This document shows, piece after piece, positions 41,828-54,651 of a stretch of 64,000 bases of DNA. Positions within the stretch are counted from its first letter, which is position 1. Each line of letters opens with the position of its first letter. Origin of the DNA: Spiroplasma ixodetis (GTDB lineage Bacteria > Bacillota_I > Bacilli_A > Mycoplasmatales > VBWQ01); contig NZ_AP026933.1 of NCBI RefSeq assembly GCF_027923845.1, positions 744,001 to 808,000 of the forward strand. Direction: 5' to 3'. A program made the position numbers and the translations under genes. The notes beneath the pieces are model-generated. The model did no database searches. It was not told the origin of the DNA and saw only the letters and a program-made list of their open reading frames with translations.

Positions 41828-41893
41828 ATATACCTCTTATTTTAAAATATATAGTAATTTTACCTTATTTTCTAAAAGATTCTAAACAGGTTC
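41082..41893 (-). mobile_element. IS5-family element, copy 2 (3'-truncated)
   Basis: Outer end gaacctgtttagaatc at 41893. The other end is lost where IS256 fragment G abuts at 41081. Confidence 0.88.
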
Positions 41894-41961
41894 TAAACAT
41901 TTAATAGTCGTGTTAGTATTATCATTAATATTATTTATTAAGTAGAAAATGGAGAAAAACA

Positions 41962-42633
41962 ATGTACCCAAAGATTAATATTGCAATAGATGGTCCAGCA
42001 GCTAGTGGTAAATCAGCGGCAGCATATTTGCTTTCTAAAAAAATTGATTATCAATTTATGGATACAGGAATTATGTATCGTAGTTTTACTAATCATTGTT
42101 TAAAAAATAAAATTGCTTTTGAAAGTGAAGATTTAATACTTGCAGCACTAGAACTTTTTGATATAAGATGAGTTAATGGTCATTTTTTATTTAATGATCA
42201 ACCACCAACAGAAGAAATTTATGATAAAAATGTTACTAGTAAAGTACCAATAATTGCTTCGTTATCTGAAGTTAGAAAAGTTATGGTTGCTAGAATTCAA
42301 GAAATGGTTAGAAGTCAAGGCTTTATTGTCGTTGGCAGAGATATTAGTAGTGTTGTTTTACCTGATGCTCAATTAAAGATTTTTTTAACTTCTAGTTTAC
42401 ACGCTCGTAGTGAAAGAAGATATAAACAGTATATTAAAGAGGGTATTAATATTACGCAAGAACAAGTATATAACGATATGGTAATTCGTGATAATGTTGA
42501 TAAAACTCGTAGCACTGGCCAACTAGTAATTGTTGAAGATGCAGTTATTTTAGATAATAGTGATTATAATTTACAAACGACCGTTGATAAATTAAAAATT
42601 TTATATGATAATTACTTTAGTCATAAAAAATAA
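41962..42633 (+). CDS. cmk: Cytidylate kinase
   Basis: 223 aa with TGA as Trp. It phosphorylates CMP/dCMP. P-loop IDGPAASGKSAAA at residues ~8-20, TGIMYR, then VGRDISSVVLPDA with the conserved GRD, and the Arg-rich lid (ARSERRYKQY). ATG behind ATGGAGAA. The IS5 end lies 68 bp upstream. der follows after 27 bp, the usual cmk-der pairing. Confidence 0.94.
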
Positions 42634-42660
42634 TATTTTAAATATAAGGATTTGAATAAA

Positions 42661-43992
42661 ATGAATAAGTTACCAAAAGTAGTAATTGTAGGACGCCCTA
42701 ATGTTGGTAAATCTTCAATTTTTAATCGTATATTACAAAAAAAAGTAGCAATAATTGAAGATATGCCTGGAGCAACTAGAGATCGAATTTATGGCATTGG
42801 TGAATGATTAACACAAAATTTTGTGATTATTGATACGGGTGGTATTACTAAAACGATTACTAATTTTACTCAACAAATCAATCAACAAGTTAATATTGCT
42901 TTAGCTGAGGCTGATATTGTTTTATTTGTTTGTTCTTATCAAGAAGGTCTAACTCACGAAGATGAAGATATTGCCAAATTATTATACAGAACTAAGAAAC
43001 CGGTTATTATTATTGCAAATAAATATGATAATGTTCAAAAAGATAATGATAAAATTTATGATTATTTAAAAGTTGGCTTTGGCGAACCAATTTTAGTATC
43101 TGCTAGTCATGGTGTTGGTTTTGGTGATTTATTAGATATGATAATTACTAAGTTACCAAAAGAGGTTCATACAGAAAAAAAAGAAAATATTAATTTAGCA
43201 ATTATTGGTCGTCCCAATGTTGGTAAATCAAGTTTAGTTAATACTATTCTTCAAGAGAATAGAGTTATTGTTTCACCAATAGCAGGAACAACAACTGATG
43301 CTATTGATAGTAATTTTGTTTATAATAAAAAACAATATTGTGTTATTGATACTGCGGGAATTCGTAGAAAAGGAAAAATTACTGAAGATTTAGAAAAATA
43401 TAGTTTAATTAGAACTACTAATGCCATTGAACGTAGTGATATTGTTTTGTTTTTATTAGATGGTAGTGTTGAAATTCAAGAACAAGATTTAACAATAGCA
43501 GGAATGGCAAAAAATTTAGATAAGCCAGTTATTATTATTGTTAATAAATGAGATTTAGTTAAAAAAAATGAAAAAACAATGCAAGAGTTTACTAAAAAAA
43601 TTAAAGAAAAATTTAAATATCTTGAGTATTCTTTTGTTGTATATTTATCTGCTTTAGAAAATACTAGAATTCATACTTTATTTGCTACTATTAATGAAGT
43701 ATTAGTTAATATGAATTTAAGAATTAAAACAAGTATTCTTAATGAAATAATTAATAAAGCTCAATTAATTAATGAGCCGCCTTACTTTAAAGGTGGTAGA
43801 TTAAAGATATATTACACAACACAGGTTGAAAAAAATCCGCCTACTTTTATTTTAATGGTAAATGATCCACAACGATGTCATTTTTCTTATGAACGTTTTT
43901 TAATTAATCAAATTCGTGAACGATTTGGTTTTCAGGGTGTACCAATTAAATTAAGATTTAGAATGCGTAAGTCATTGTATAATAAACAATAA
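42661..43992 (+). CDS. der: Ribosome biogenesis GTPase Der (EngA)
   Basis: 443 aa. Two GTPase domains in tandem, each with GRPNVGKSS (residues ~11 and ~183) and DTGG / [15 protein letters not shown] and NKWD specificity motifs; C-terminal KH-like domain ([16 protein letters not shown]). It helps 50S subunit assembly. ATG after AAGGA. Confidence 0.95.
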
Positions 43993-44086
43993 AAAAGTGT
44001 AAAATTTTGTGATTATATTTATTTTAAAGAAAATTATTGTATAATAATATTTATTAAGATAAAAAACTAATGATTAGAAAGTGTAA

Positions 44087-44390
44087 ATGATTATGCTAAA
44101 TTTTTTAACATTAGAATCGCACAATAAAATTTTATCAACATCGGCAATGTGAATAATGTTTATCATTGGTTTGATTTGTGTAGGTATTATTTTTCTTGTG
44201 TTTTTTTTTATTTAAAAGAAAATTACGTAAAGAAAGGAGCCTGATTAACAAGCAATTTTTATTTAAACCAAAAAAAGTTACATATCAAGTTTTTCATTTT
44301 TGAAATAAAGCTCTTTATATATTTTTAATGTTTTGTGCAACAGTTGGTGCCATTGTGCTATTATCAGTTTCAATAAGTTCAATGTTTTAA
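44087..44390 (+). pseudogene. Small two-helix membrane protein split by a frameshift in a T run
   Basis: First frame: ATG 44087 or 44093, MLNFLTLESHNKILSTSAMW then a helix (IMFIIGLICVGIIFLVFF), stop at 44215. Second frame, +1, is open from the T9 run at ~44201: FKRKLRKERSLINKQF, KKVTYQVFHFWNKALYIF and a second helix to TAA 44390. One extra or missing T would join them into a protein of ~100 aa. AAAGGAG before the second part could instead start a separate peptide, though only at a non-ATG codon. Confidence 0.5.
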
Positions 44391-44431
44391 TTTTGAAAAA
44401 TTAAGAAAAAGTTTTAGGAAGGGGTTAAAAT

Positions 44432-46243
44432 ATGGGTTTAGTTTTCTGAAAAAAACATAAAGAAAAAAATCAAACAAAAAATAGTAATATTGAATTAAAA
44501 ACCTCAAAAGAAAAAAGTCCTTGAAATAATGTTTTAAAATTTTTACAAGACTTAGGTAAAGCATTACAGTTTCCAATCGCAGTATTACCATTCGCTGCTA
44601 TTTTAAACAGATTTGGAGCATTAGGACTTACATTTACTACTACAACTGATGCTGGTGTTATGCATGTTACTAATGAAGTGGGTTATTGAATTTCATATAT
44701 TATTCAACAACCAGGAAAAATAGTATTTGATAATTTACCATTATTATTTGCTTTGGGTTTAGCATTTGGTTTAGCTAAAGATCATCGTGGTGAAGCTGCA
44801 TTAGTTGGAGCAGTATTTTATTTAGCAATAGCTGCAATGACGTCAATTGAACACTCATTACCAGAAATGTTATATAAAAATGTTTTAACTTTTACATCAA
44901 GTAAAGGTGAAAAATTTTCGTCATTATTTTATGTAGAAGAATTTGGAACAGATGGTAAAACTATTATCGGTGGTATTTATGTATTAAACATTGGTGTTTT
45001 TGGTGGAATTGTAGCGGGGTGTTTATCTGCAGTTTTATATAATAAATATAAAGAAATCAAACTTCCTCAAGCGTTATCATTCTTTGGTGGTAGAAGATTT
45101 GCACCAATGGTGGCTTTAGCAATAACTATTCCCACTGCTTTGGCATTTGCTATTGTTTGACCATGAATTCAATTAGTATTAATGAAATTTGGTCAATTAG
45201 TTGCTAATCCAAATAATCCAGCAGTTGCTATTCCAGGAACAGCTGTTTATGGAATATTAAATCGTTTATTATTACCTTTTGGATTACATCAAATCTTAAA
45301 TACTTTTTTTTGATTTCAATTACCAATTAATGGTCAGATAATATCTCCAATTACAGGTGCTGCATCTGGAACAACAGAATGAGTAAATGGAGACATTAAT
45401 GCTTTTACTAGAGGTATTGAAGGATCTGGATTTTTTCAATCAGGTTTCTTTCCTATTATGATGGGTGGTATTCCCGCTGCTGCCTTAGCTATGATTATGG
45501 CAGCTAAAAAAGAAAATAGAAAAATGGTATCAGGATTTTTAGGAGGAGTTGCTTTAGTTTCTTTTATTAGTGGAATCACTGAACCCATTGAATTTTCATT
45601 TGTATTTATTGCCCCATTATTATTGGTAATTCATGCCTTATTAACAGGGATATTTATTGCAATAACGACAGCATTGCATATCCAAGTTGGTTTTGGTTTT
45701 AGTGCTGGAATTATTGACTATTGCATTTCTTTTGCTCAATCATGAGGATTTGCTAATCATGTTACTGGTGCTTATCATATTACTTCAAATCCACTATGAG
45801 TATTATTATTAATTGTGGCTGCTGGTGGAGTTTATTTTATTGTATTTTATACATTAATTACTAAAATGAATATTGAAACACCAGGAAGAGAAGAAGATTT
45901 TGGTGTTGAAGAAAGTAAAGTAACAACAAAATCAGAGTTAAGCAATAAAAATCTTAAAAGTGATAAATATACACTAATGGCAACAAAATTAATTGAAGCA
46001 ATTGGTGCAGATAATTTTGTTGAAATTGATAATTGTGCTACTAGGTTACGTTTGATTGTTAAAGATACATCACGTGTTAATTTGGCAAAAGTTAAGGCCG
46101 CAGGAGCATTTGGTACTAAAATTTTGAGTAAAGAAGCTTTGCAAATTGTTATTGGTACCGATGTTGAACATGTAGCCAATGCAATAAAGGCACAGTTACA
46201 AAATTCAGCAACTTTGAATATTAAAGCTAAAGTTAATCTATAA
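44432..46243 (+). CDS. PTS sugar permease, EIICB of the glucose/N-acetylglucosamine family
   Basis: 603 aa with TGA as Trp. Residues ~40-470 are the membrane EIIC domain (LQFPIAVLPFAAILNRFGAL; ITEPIEFSFVFIAPLL); residues ~520-600 are EIIB with the phospho-accepting Cys in IDNCATRLRL (~535). No EIIA domain, so a separate EIIA must donate phosphate. The C-before-B order and length favour a NagE/PtsG-type transporter; which sugar is not decidable. A 35-residue Lys/Asn-rich head precedes it. ATG behind AGGAAGGGG. Confidence 0.88.
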
Positions 46244-46278
46244 TTGAAAGTGATTATTACAATATAATAAGCTACTAG

Positions 46279-46320
46279 AGCTCATATAGCTATTAAATAG
46301 TTATATGAGCTTTTAATTGA
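46279..46320 (+). terminator. Terminator after the PTS permease
   Basis: Stem agctcatatagctatt / aatagttatatgagct with a short loop, then ttttaatt. Confidence 0.8.
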
Positions 46321-46344
46321 TTAAAAAAGATAGGAGTAAAAATA

Positions 46345-46766
46345 ATGTCAGTAGGTAAACATTTAATTACTAACATTTTACAAAAAATAAAATCACAAGT
46401 ACCAACATTAACTAAAGAAGATATTATTACTGCACTTAATATTATTTATATAACTTGTGCAGAATATAATGCTATTGATAGTTCTATTAGTAATATTGCC
46501 AAATATTATCAACAGGAAGATGAAAAATTTGATAGTCAATTGTTTAGAAAAAATTTGCATAGTTCTTTGCAATATATTGATCAAGCCAATTTATACAGTT
46601 TGAAAAGTTTGATTTCAATTATTTTAATAATTAATGTTTTTAATCATCCTTTATTATTTAGTGATTTTATTAAAAAAGATATTACTAATATTGAATTTAT
46701 GAAAACGAAAATAGAAATCCTGAAAAATGATAATATTTTTTTTATTAAAAAAATTAGTTCGTGTAA
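46345..46766 (+). pseudogene. Unknown helical protein, 3' end lost to IS5
   Basis: ATG behind ATAGGAG. 140 codons (MSVGKHLITNILQKIKSQVP...) of mostly helical, Asn/Ile-rich sequence, then the IS5 copy 3 start. The IS supplies seven more codons to a stop at 46788. The rest of the gene is not found on the far side of the IS cluster. No family recognised. Confidence 0.55.
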
Positions 46767-47562
46767 GAACCTGTTTAGAATCTTTTAGAAAATAAGGTAA
46801 AATTACTATATATTTTAAAATAAGAGGTATATATGCATAAAAATTATCCAAGTCATGTTACTAAAGAACAATTTGAGAACATAAAATCAACTTTAGAAAA
46901 CAGCAAAAAGAAAACAAAACCAAGAAATTTAGATTTATATGAAGTGTTTTGTGCAGTTTTATATGTATTAAAAAGTGGTTGTCAATGAAGAATGTTACCA
47001 AAAAATTTTCCAAAATGACAAACTGTATATTATTATTTCCAAATTTGAAGTAAAAACAATGATAAAGAACCTAGTGTATTGCAATTAATTTTAAAAAATT
47101 AGTTAAAAAGATTCGTATTAAGAATCATCGAAAAGAAAAAACTAGTTTTTGTATAATTGATTCGCAAAGTGTTAAAAATACAGATACTACTGAAAATAAA
47201 GGTTATGATGCTGGTAAAAAGATTTCAGGAATAAAACGTCATATTGCAGTTGATACGCAAGGTTTACCACATGCAATTTACATAACTACAGCAGAAAAAA
47301 CAGATCGTAATAGTGCTATCATAATGATTAAAAGTGAAAAAGAAAATCTTTCTACAGTTCAAAAAATAATAGTAGATGCTGGCTATACTGGTGAAAAATT
47401 TGCTTCTGCAATCAAAACAATCATAAATGCAAATGTTGAAGTTGTAAAACGTAATGAATTACATTCTTTTGTAGTACTACCAAAAAGATGAGTTGTAGAA
47501 CGAAGCTTTGCATGATTAGAAAAATGCAGAAGATTATGAAAAAAATTGTGAAAGAAAACTAA
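46767..47562 (+). mobile_element. IS5-family element, copy 3 (3'-truncated)
   Basis: Starts gaacctgtttagaatc. The 3' end is replaced by the end of the IS3-type element copy 2 at 47563. Confidence 0.88.
46833..47562 (+). pseudogene. IS5-family transposase, frameshifted and truncated
   Basis: The A run in QLILKKLVK is one short (near 47095), which shifts the frame ahead of the catalytic domain. A second run near 47540 has one extra A. C-terminus missing. Confidence 0.82.
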
Positions 47563-48905
47563 TGAACTTGTCAAGAAAAGTGGACAATAAAAGTAACCTT
47601 TTATTAAATTTTATAAAATAGCGTTTGTAAGTGTTAAATTTATAGGTATGAAGTAATTATTTGTTGGTTTGGAATGAGCTAATCGATATTCGATTGGACT
47701 CATTCCTTTTAATTTTATTTGAGGTCGATAATTATTATAAAAGTAAATATATTTAGGTAAGTTGTCTTGTATTCATTCAATAGTTCTATTTTTTCTTGGA
47801 ATTTGATATAGAAATTCTGTTTTCATTGTTCCAAATCAAGTTTCAGTAGCACCATTATCACAGGAATTACCTCTTCTAGACATTGAAATTTTTATTTTTA
47901 ATTCATCACATAAAATTTTATAAGAAGGATTTGTATAGTGAAATCCTTGATCTGATTGTAAAATTCATGAAGTAGGTTTTTGAGCATTAACTCAAGCTTG
48001 GATAATGTTTTGGACAACAAATGTCATGTCTAAACTTGCACTTATTTTATAATCTAATATTTCATTATTATGAAAATCTTTAACAATTGATAAATAATAT
48101 GTTTTACCATTAGTTAATAAATAAGTTATATCAGTACCTAATTTTTCATTTAAATTAGTAGTTGAAAAATCACGTTTTAATAAATTATCATATCTTAAAC
48201 TTCCTGATTTAGTTCTATAATCAAATTTTTTTATGCGAACCTTAGCTTTTAAACTCATATTTTCATATATCTATATACAATATGAAATTTTAATTTTAAA
48301 TTATAAATTTTGTTAATTCATAAAGTTATCATTTTATAACCATAAATTTCTTGAAATTCATAAAAAATATTTTTAATTATATTAGCTAAAAATGTATCTC
48401 ATTTATTAAATTCATTCATTCCATTCTTAATTCACTTATAATATCCTGATTTTGAAACATTTAATAATCAACATAAATAACTAATCTGATATTTTTTCTT
48501 CAATGAGAAAATCACAAAATATTTCTTCTTTTTGTCGATTTTTCTAAATACTTTTTATATCGTTCATTGCCTCAATATATTCAATTAATTCTTGTTTTGT
48601 CATTTCATTAAAATTTAAAGATTTGGGTCGACCTGTTCTTTTGGTTTTTTTAGCACGAATTCCATTGCCATATTCTAAACCTTTTTCACCTAATAATTTA
48701 TATGCTTTAATTCATTCTTTTATTGATGATCGACCAATACCATACTCTAATGCGGTTTTATCAATTGTTTTAATTTTACTTATTTTTATTATTTTTAACT
48801 TTTCTTCTTTTGATAGTCATTTAGCCATAAAAAAATGAACACCTTCCTTAAAGTATTTTTAACACAAAGGTTACAATTCTGTGTCTACTTTATTCTAGAT
48901 GTTCA
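47563..48905 (-). mobile_element. IS3-family element of the second type, copy 2 (both ends present)
   Basis: 1343 bp. Terminal repeats tgaacttgtcaagaaaagtg... and, inverted, tgaacatctagaataaagta..., continuing gaca...gtaacctt on both. The flanks are IS5 and IS256 pieces and show no target duplication. Confidence 0.82.
47611..48828 (-). pseudogene. IS3-family transposase (second type), frameshifted in A runs
   Basis: Compared with copy 1 it lacks one A in each of two runs (near 48553 and 48533), so the helix-turn-helix part and the integrase part are in different frames. The integrase part itself is complete (YEFQEIYGYKMITLWINK; LQSDQGFHYTN; NSCDNGATETWFGTMKTEF) to TAA 47611. A programmed frameshift is possible, but the shift needed is not the usual -1. 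Confidence 0.72.
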
Positions 48906-49352
48906 AAACATCGAAAAGGTCTAGTTGCAGATTTAAAACCAATTTATAGTGCATGTAGTGAAGAACAAGCAATGCAAGCTTTAGAATCGTTTGAAAGTAA
49001 ATGAAATAAACAATATCCTCAAATTACTAAATCTTGATATAAAAATTGAGATAATTTAATGGTTTTTATTAGTTATCCAGTAGAAATCAAAAGAGTGATT
49101 TATACTACAAATGCTATTGAATCTGTTAATAGTCAATTACGAAAAATCATCAGAAATAAAAAAGTTTTTCCTAATGATATGGCAGTTTTCAAAATATTTT
49201 ACTTGGCAATTGAAAATATAACAAAAAAATGAACATTGCCTATTCAAAATTGAAATACAGCAATTGCTCATTTTATGATAAAATTTGAAGACAGAATTAA
49301 TCTAAATTAGTAACTTTGTAAAACAAAGATACACAGATTATTAAAAAGCCTC
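48906..49352 (+). mobile_element. IS256-family fragment H (3' part)
   Basis: Codons ~286-420 of the transposase and the 3' terminal repeat to gcctc at 49352, open to the native TAG at 49310. It starts at the IS3-type end. Confidence 0.88.
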
Positions 49353-49613
49353 TTCTTCTTCAAAAATAGTAATATTATTAATATTAATTTCTTGTATCTT
49401 TTTTTTCAATGGTTTTGAAATAATTTTTCTATTTGAAAAAACTGTTGATGTATTTTTAGTTGGTTGTTCAACAATTATTGTTTTAGTAGTAGATGTAGTA
49501 GTTTGATAATTAGTAGTGGGGTAGTACATATAGTTTGAATCCATAGGTTGTAAATATTGATATTCATTATCAAAATTATTACTAAAGAATTTAATACAGC
49601 AGTTTCATAACAT
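49341..49613 (-). pseudogene. Thr/Asn-rich protein, C-terminus lost to IS256
   Basis: With TGA as Trp the gene starts at ATG 49613 behind AAAGGAAA: MLWNCCIKFFSNNFDNEYQY, then a Tyr/Thr-rich stretch (MYYPTTNYQTTTSTTKT) and a Lys-rich part. The last six residues and the stop come from the IS256 end. Divergent from the permease operon. Unknown family; the Thr-rich tract suggests a disordered or surface region. Confidence 0.5.
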
Positions 49614-49665
49614 TTTCTTTTTTTCCTTTTTTTTGAATATTTGAACACTATCTAAAACTAAATAA

Positions 49666-49695
49666 TTGCATTATTTAATTTTAATAGTTTATAAT
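49666..49695 (+). promoter_or_regulatory. Promoter of the permease operon
   Basis: TTGCAT at 49666-49671, 18 bases, TATAAT at 49690-49695; ATG of the first gene is 37 bp further on. Confidence 0.55.
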
Positions 49696-49731
49696 TATAA
49701 TAATAGCAAAGTTTATTTAAAGGTGAATATA

Positions 49732-50595
49732 ATGTTACGTAGTAGTAATATTTTAAAAATTAATAGTATTAATAATTTTGAACAATTATTTATTTTTTTT
49801 GGTTTACCAGTTCTTTTTTTACTTTTAATTATGAAATTAACTTTTTTAATTACTATTAATTTTCATAAAAATAGTATTAATAATAAAAAAATATTTAATA
49901 AAACAAGAATCATTATTCTTCAATTTAGTTTATGATTTTTAGCACAATTTTGTTTATTTTTATTACCAGTTCAAGAAATGGTAATTAATATTAATTTTTT
50001 AGATTTAGAAAGTTTACCAATGCTATCATTGATTTCAATTTTACATTTATTTATTTGTTTTAGTTTTTTAAGCCGTAATAATAATCAGATTATGAAAGTG
50101 ATGCGTTTTACTATTTTGTCAATTATTATAATTGCCATTATTTTACAATTTAATTTTACTATGATTAAAATATCATTACCATCAATAAATAACTTTGTTT
50201 CAATACTAATTTTAGTGTTCTTTTACTATTGATTAGGTTTTTTTTCATGAAAAATGTTTAGTGATAATTTATTTACAATTTTTAATTTAATGAAAAAAAC
50301 TTGAGTGACATTATTTAGTAATTCTTCATTACCTAATATTATTAATAAACAATTTCCAGTAAAAGCATATACTAAAACTAAAATTATCATTTTAACATGG
50401 CAATTTAAAAAACAAATGTTTACTAATTTTGACCACCAAGTTTTTATTACTGATAATAATAAAAAACTTTTAATTGCTATTTTTAAGAAGAATTTAACTT
50501 ATTTTTTAAGTGCCCAATTAACACTACTTATTACTAAAACTATTCAAGATTTAAAAACTTTAATTAATGGTTGAAAAATGGCTTTAATTCAATAA
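49732..50595 (+). CDS. Membrane protein, first gene of the FtsX-type permease operon
   Basis: 287 aa with TGA as Trp. About five hydrophobic helices in residues 15-190 (for example LFIFFGLPVLFLLLIMKLTF; LPMLSLISILHLFICFSFL; VSILILVFFYYWLGFF), then a basic C-terminal part (KAYTKTKIIILTWQFKKQMF). ATG 49732 behind AAAGGTG; an earlier in-frame ATG at 49666 lacks a ribosome site. The permease starts 40 bp downstream. No family recognised. Confidence 0.7.
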
Positions 50596-50635
50596 CTTTT
50601 TTTGTTTTAAAATTTAAAAGAAAGGAAGAACGAAT

Positions 50636-53600
50636 ATGAAAAAACAATCATTTTTGCTTTTTAAAAATGCGTTTAAACAAGCATTTCGTAATAAAATTCA
50701 ATTAGTTGGTTTAATTGTTTTAGTATTATTATCATCAACTATTTTTTCATTAATGCAAACAAGTTTAGCAAGAATTTCTGATGAATATTCAACATTAGTT
50801 GCAAAATCTAATTTACATGATTTTGTTATTGATTTATCTAATACTACTCTAAAAACTGTTTCTAATAAAATCTCAACATCAACAACTGCTGTTGATGAAA
50901 AGAATGATTTTGATATTAACAATATTGCAAATGATACTGGTAATGAATTTATATGAGATCGTGTTGAAGGCAGAACTATGCAATTAGATAATAATAGTAA
51001 TCCTAGAATTTTAAAAATATTAACTTATAATCAAGATGCTCGTATTGATAAATTAATCATTAGTGATGGTTATCAAATAGGAGATAGTAAAAATCCAGAT
51101 AAAACTCCAAGTTGAAAACAGGTAGTTATTAATAAAGAATTTGCTCAAAAAAATAATTTGCATATTAATGATACAATTCGTGTGCAATCAGATCAATTAG
51201 GAAGTAGTTTAAAAGTTTCAGGATATGATTTAAATGATGCTGCTTATAGTAGTTATAATTGATTAAAAATTGTTGGATATGGTGTATCTGCTGATTTCAC
51301 AACCCCAATTATTGATCAAACTACACCAATTCCAAATAAAACTCGTGAAGGTTTATTATACGTTGATCCAATGCAATTTGGTTTAAGTAAAAGGTTAGAA
51401 AAAAATAATTATATTTGATCATATGATAAAGCTAATGAAAAAATCACAATTTCTTCTGATAATGATCGCGAAATTTATTTTGTTGGAAAATCAACAATAG
51501 GTAAAATTAATGATATTAAATTAATTTCACAAAGTTTAAGAAGTAAATATATTAATACTATTGATTCTGATGCTGCTTTAGTATATAAGTTAGGAAATAA
51601 TAAGTATACATTTAATAATCGTACTGCTACTTTGAATGCAACTATTATTGGATTTAAAAGTTTATTAATTGGTTTATTGTTAATTGTTTTAATTATTACA
51701 GGAATTACAGTAATATTAATTACTTATAAAAATATTGATAATTCACGAACACAAATTGGAATTTTAAAATCATTAGGTTATAGTAATATTAAAATTTTAA
51801 TTACATCTTTAGCTTATCCAATGGTAGCAGCACTTATTGGTACTATTTTAGTGTTTTTACCAGCAAGTGGTTTACAAGTAATTATAGTTCAAACATTTGC
51901 CAACTATTTTAATCTAGATTTTGGTCGTTTTATTTTTGATGGTTTAGGATTTATATATTGTTTAATTTTAATATTTGGTTTTTTATCAATTATTGCATGA
52001 GTTATTAGCGCTTTAACAGTTATTAAAAAACCAATAGATTTAATTAAAAACGAATCAGCTACTGTTAATTCTCGCTTTAGTCGAATTATTAAAACAAAAA
52101 GTATTAATCGTGGATTTTTAACAAGATTCCGTTTATCACTATTTACATCATCAATTGGAAAAATGGCAGCAGCATCATTAACTATGTTTTTAGGAACAAC
52201 GTTAATGACAACATCTATTATTGGTCCAAAAATTATGGCTGATAATAAATTACTTTCTTTTACTGGTATGAATTATCACTCCTTAGTTGAATATGACATT
52301 CCGACTTATAATTCTCCATATAGTTTTTATAAAACTTATAATCCAAATAATAAAGATGATTGAACTTATACTTCTACTGTTGATAGTACTACTGGTGATA
52401 CATATTGACATCCACCACGTTTTGATAATTCTGGACCATTAAGTGATACTTTTGTTAAAGAATTATTAGAAAATAATATTAATGCTGAAGCATATGCTCC
52501 AATGTCAGATGAATCTAATCCCCGTGGTGCTATTAGTGATTTAGGATATACTGGTTTAACGTATTTAAATGGTAAAATGCTTACTAAAAACTTTTTAAAT
52601 GGATTAGATTCTAGTGATATTAAAGATGCTTCTGTGATTGTTGGAATTATGGTACAAATGGCTTGACCAAATGCATTACCAATGTATGACACAGTTTTAA
52701 AAAATACTAATATTAACAGTTTTTATAGTGAGAATACTTATAATATTATTAGAAAATTTTATCAAAACTATCGAACAACAGTGGCAATGAATATTAGTGG
52801 TACGATTTCAAAGACTGGTAAGATTAGTACTAATCCTAATGATTTAGATATTACAAAATTCAAAGATTGAGCAAATAGTAATATTCCTGCTTACAAAAAT
52901 GCCTCAAGTAAGGGTCCTACTTTTATTAATGATATTGATAATTTAAGTTTTGATACTAGCGATAAATTATATCCGTGACATTTAACTAATGAAACACAAT
53001 TATTGAATAATAATGCATCTGAAATTAGTGACAAAGAGCGTGATAGTTGAATTAATAAAGTTGGAATTTGATTTGGTGCTTTATTTTATAATAGAATGGG
53101 ACAAACTGTAGTGCAAGGTGCTTATACTAAAAGCCCATATTTTATTCGTCAAAATATTGCCAAAGCTTATAGTGATCCCAATGCTCCTTTTAATGTTGCT
53201 TTTAATGTTGTGCCTTTTGATAAAGAAACTGATGAATTAGGAACTTACTTTATTGGTACTCCTGAAAAATTATTTAAACAGAACAAATATTTAATGAAAG
53301 TTTATGGTTTACAAAATCAACAACAGTTAGGCAAACCTTCAATGATGCAATTATATGATGCTGGAGGTTCTTCATTAAATCCACTTTTAGAACAAGAAAA
53401 TAGTGATGATAGTATTAGTCTTGTTATTAATCAAACGATTGCTAAACAATTAAATTTAAAAATAAATGATGAATTTAAAATGAGTAGTAATGGTAATACT
53501 ATGAAATTTAAAGATAATAATAAATTGAAACCTTTTGATTTGGATAAAATTAATATTGATAACATTGTTGGTGATAGTAAAAATGTTAATAATGTAACAT

Positions 53601-54631
53601 TATTAAGACAACAAACTGGTTATACACAAGTTGATGAGTTAAAGGATGGGGCTTATGATAATATGGGTATTAATGTTACAAATATGTTAAAAGAAGTTAC
53701 TGCTGGTAAGGTTGTTAATTCTTATAATGATAAGATAAGTTCTAAAACACCAACGTATAAAGTAGTTGGTATATATAATGGTTATGGTCAACCTAATGCT
53801 TATATTAGTAAAACTAATGCTGATAAAGTTTTATCATTTAATAAAACAAAAGAATTTTTATTTTTATTATTTAAAAAAGAATGAGAAGACAAAAAAACAA
53901 CTTGTGATGTTGATTTTGGTAAATTAAAATCATTTAATGAATATCAAAATTTTCTTAATCAATTAAATGATCCCGTTATTTATAAACTTAATCAAATATT
54001 TGAAAATGAAAATCCAATTTTTAATTTTAAATTTTCAAATTCGCAATCATTACCAGATATAACTAATTCATTTTCAACTTCGCAAATGTATGGAGATTAC
54101 AGTGCTTTTGGTTTAAATGGTGGTACTGATGGTTCTGGTACTTATCAAGGTTATGGTGCAGGTAGTGCTGTTAATATTACGCCACAAGATATCCATCATC
54201 AGTTGTTAAATCAAATTACTGCTTTAGTTGATACAGTATTGGTTGCATTTATTATCTTTTCATTAATCATTTCGTTCTTTATTATTTTATTAACAAGTAA
54301 TTTAGTAATTTATGAAAATCGTAAAACAATAGCAACAATGAAAACACTTGGTTATAGTGATGCAAAAATAACTAATATTGTTATTGGTATGTATTTACCA
54401 GTGATTGCTGTTATGTTTGTTATTGGTTTTCCCGTAGGATGAATAATTGTTAAGTTTATTCTTAACTATTTAGCTGCTAATACAACATGGGTTTTACCAT
54501 TATTCTTTGTTTGATGATTACCGCTTGTGGTTGGTTTAATTGTCTTTGGTATTTATGCAACAACCTTTATTATTGATTGATATGCCATGAAGAAGATTAA
54601 TCCAATTAAAACTTTAAATGAAATTGATTAA
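50636..54631 (+). CDS. Large FtsX/MacB-type ABC transporter permease
   Basis: 1331 aa, unusually long for the family. Layout: helix at residues ~20-42; outer domain ~45-330; FtsX domain with helices at ~338-460 (including the NSRTQIGILKSLGYSNIKI pattern); another helix at ~508-530; a second large outer domain ~535-1190 ending in a Gly-rich stretch (GGTDGSGTYQGYGAGSA); second FtsX domain ~1194-1325 (ENRKTIATMKTLGYSDAKI). About 30 Trp codons are TGA. Such permeases work with a LolD-like ATPase (next gene) in mechanotransmission, lipoprotein or peptide export. Frame intact over 4 kb. Confidence 0.85.
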
Positions 54632-54651
54632 AAGCAGAAGGGAATAAAAAC

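Noticed and set aside
45847-46179. 110-aa minus-strand ORF
   Set aside because: Antisense shadow of the EIIB domain of the PTS permease.
52366-52692. 108-aa minus-strand ORF inside the permease
   Set aside because: Shadow of the long intact permease frame.
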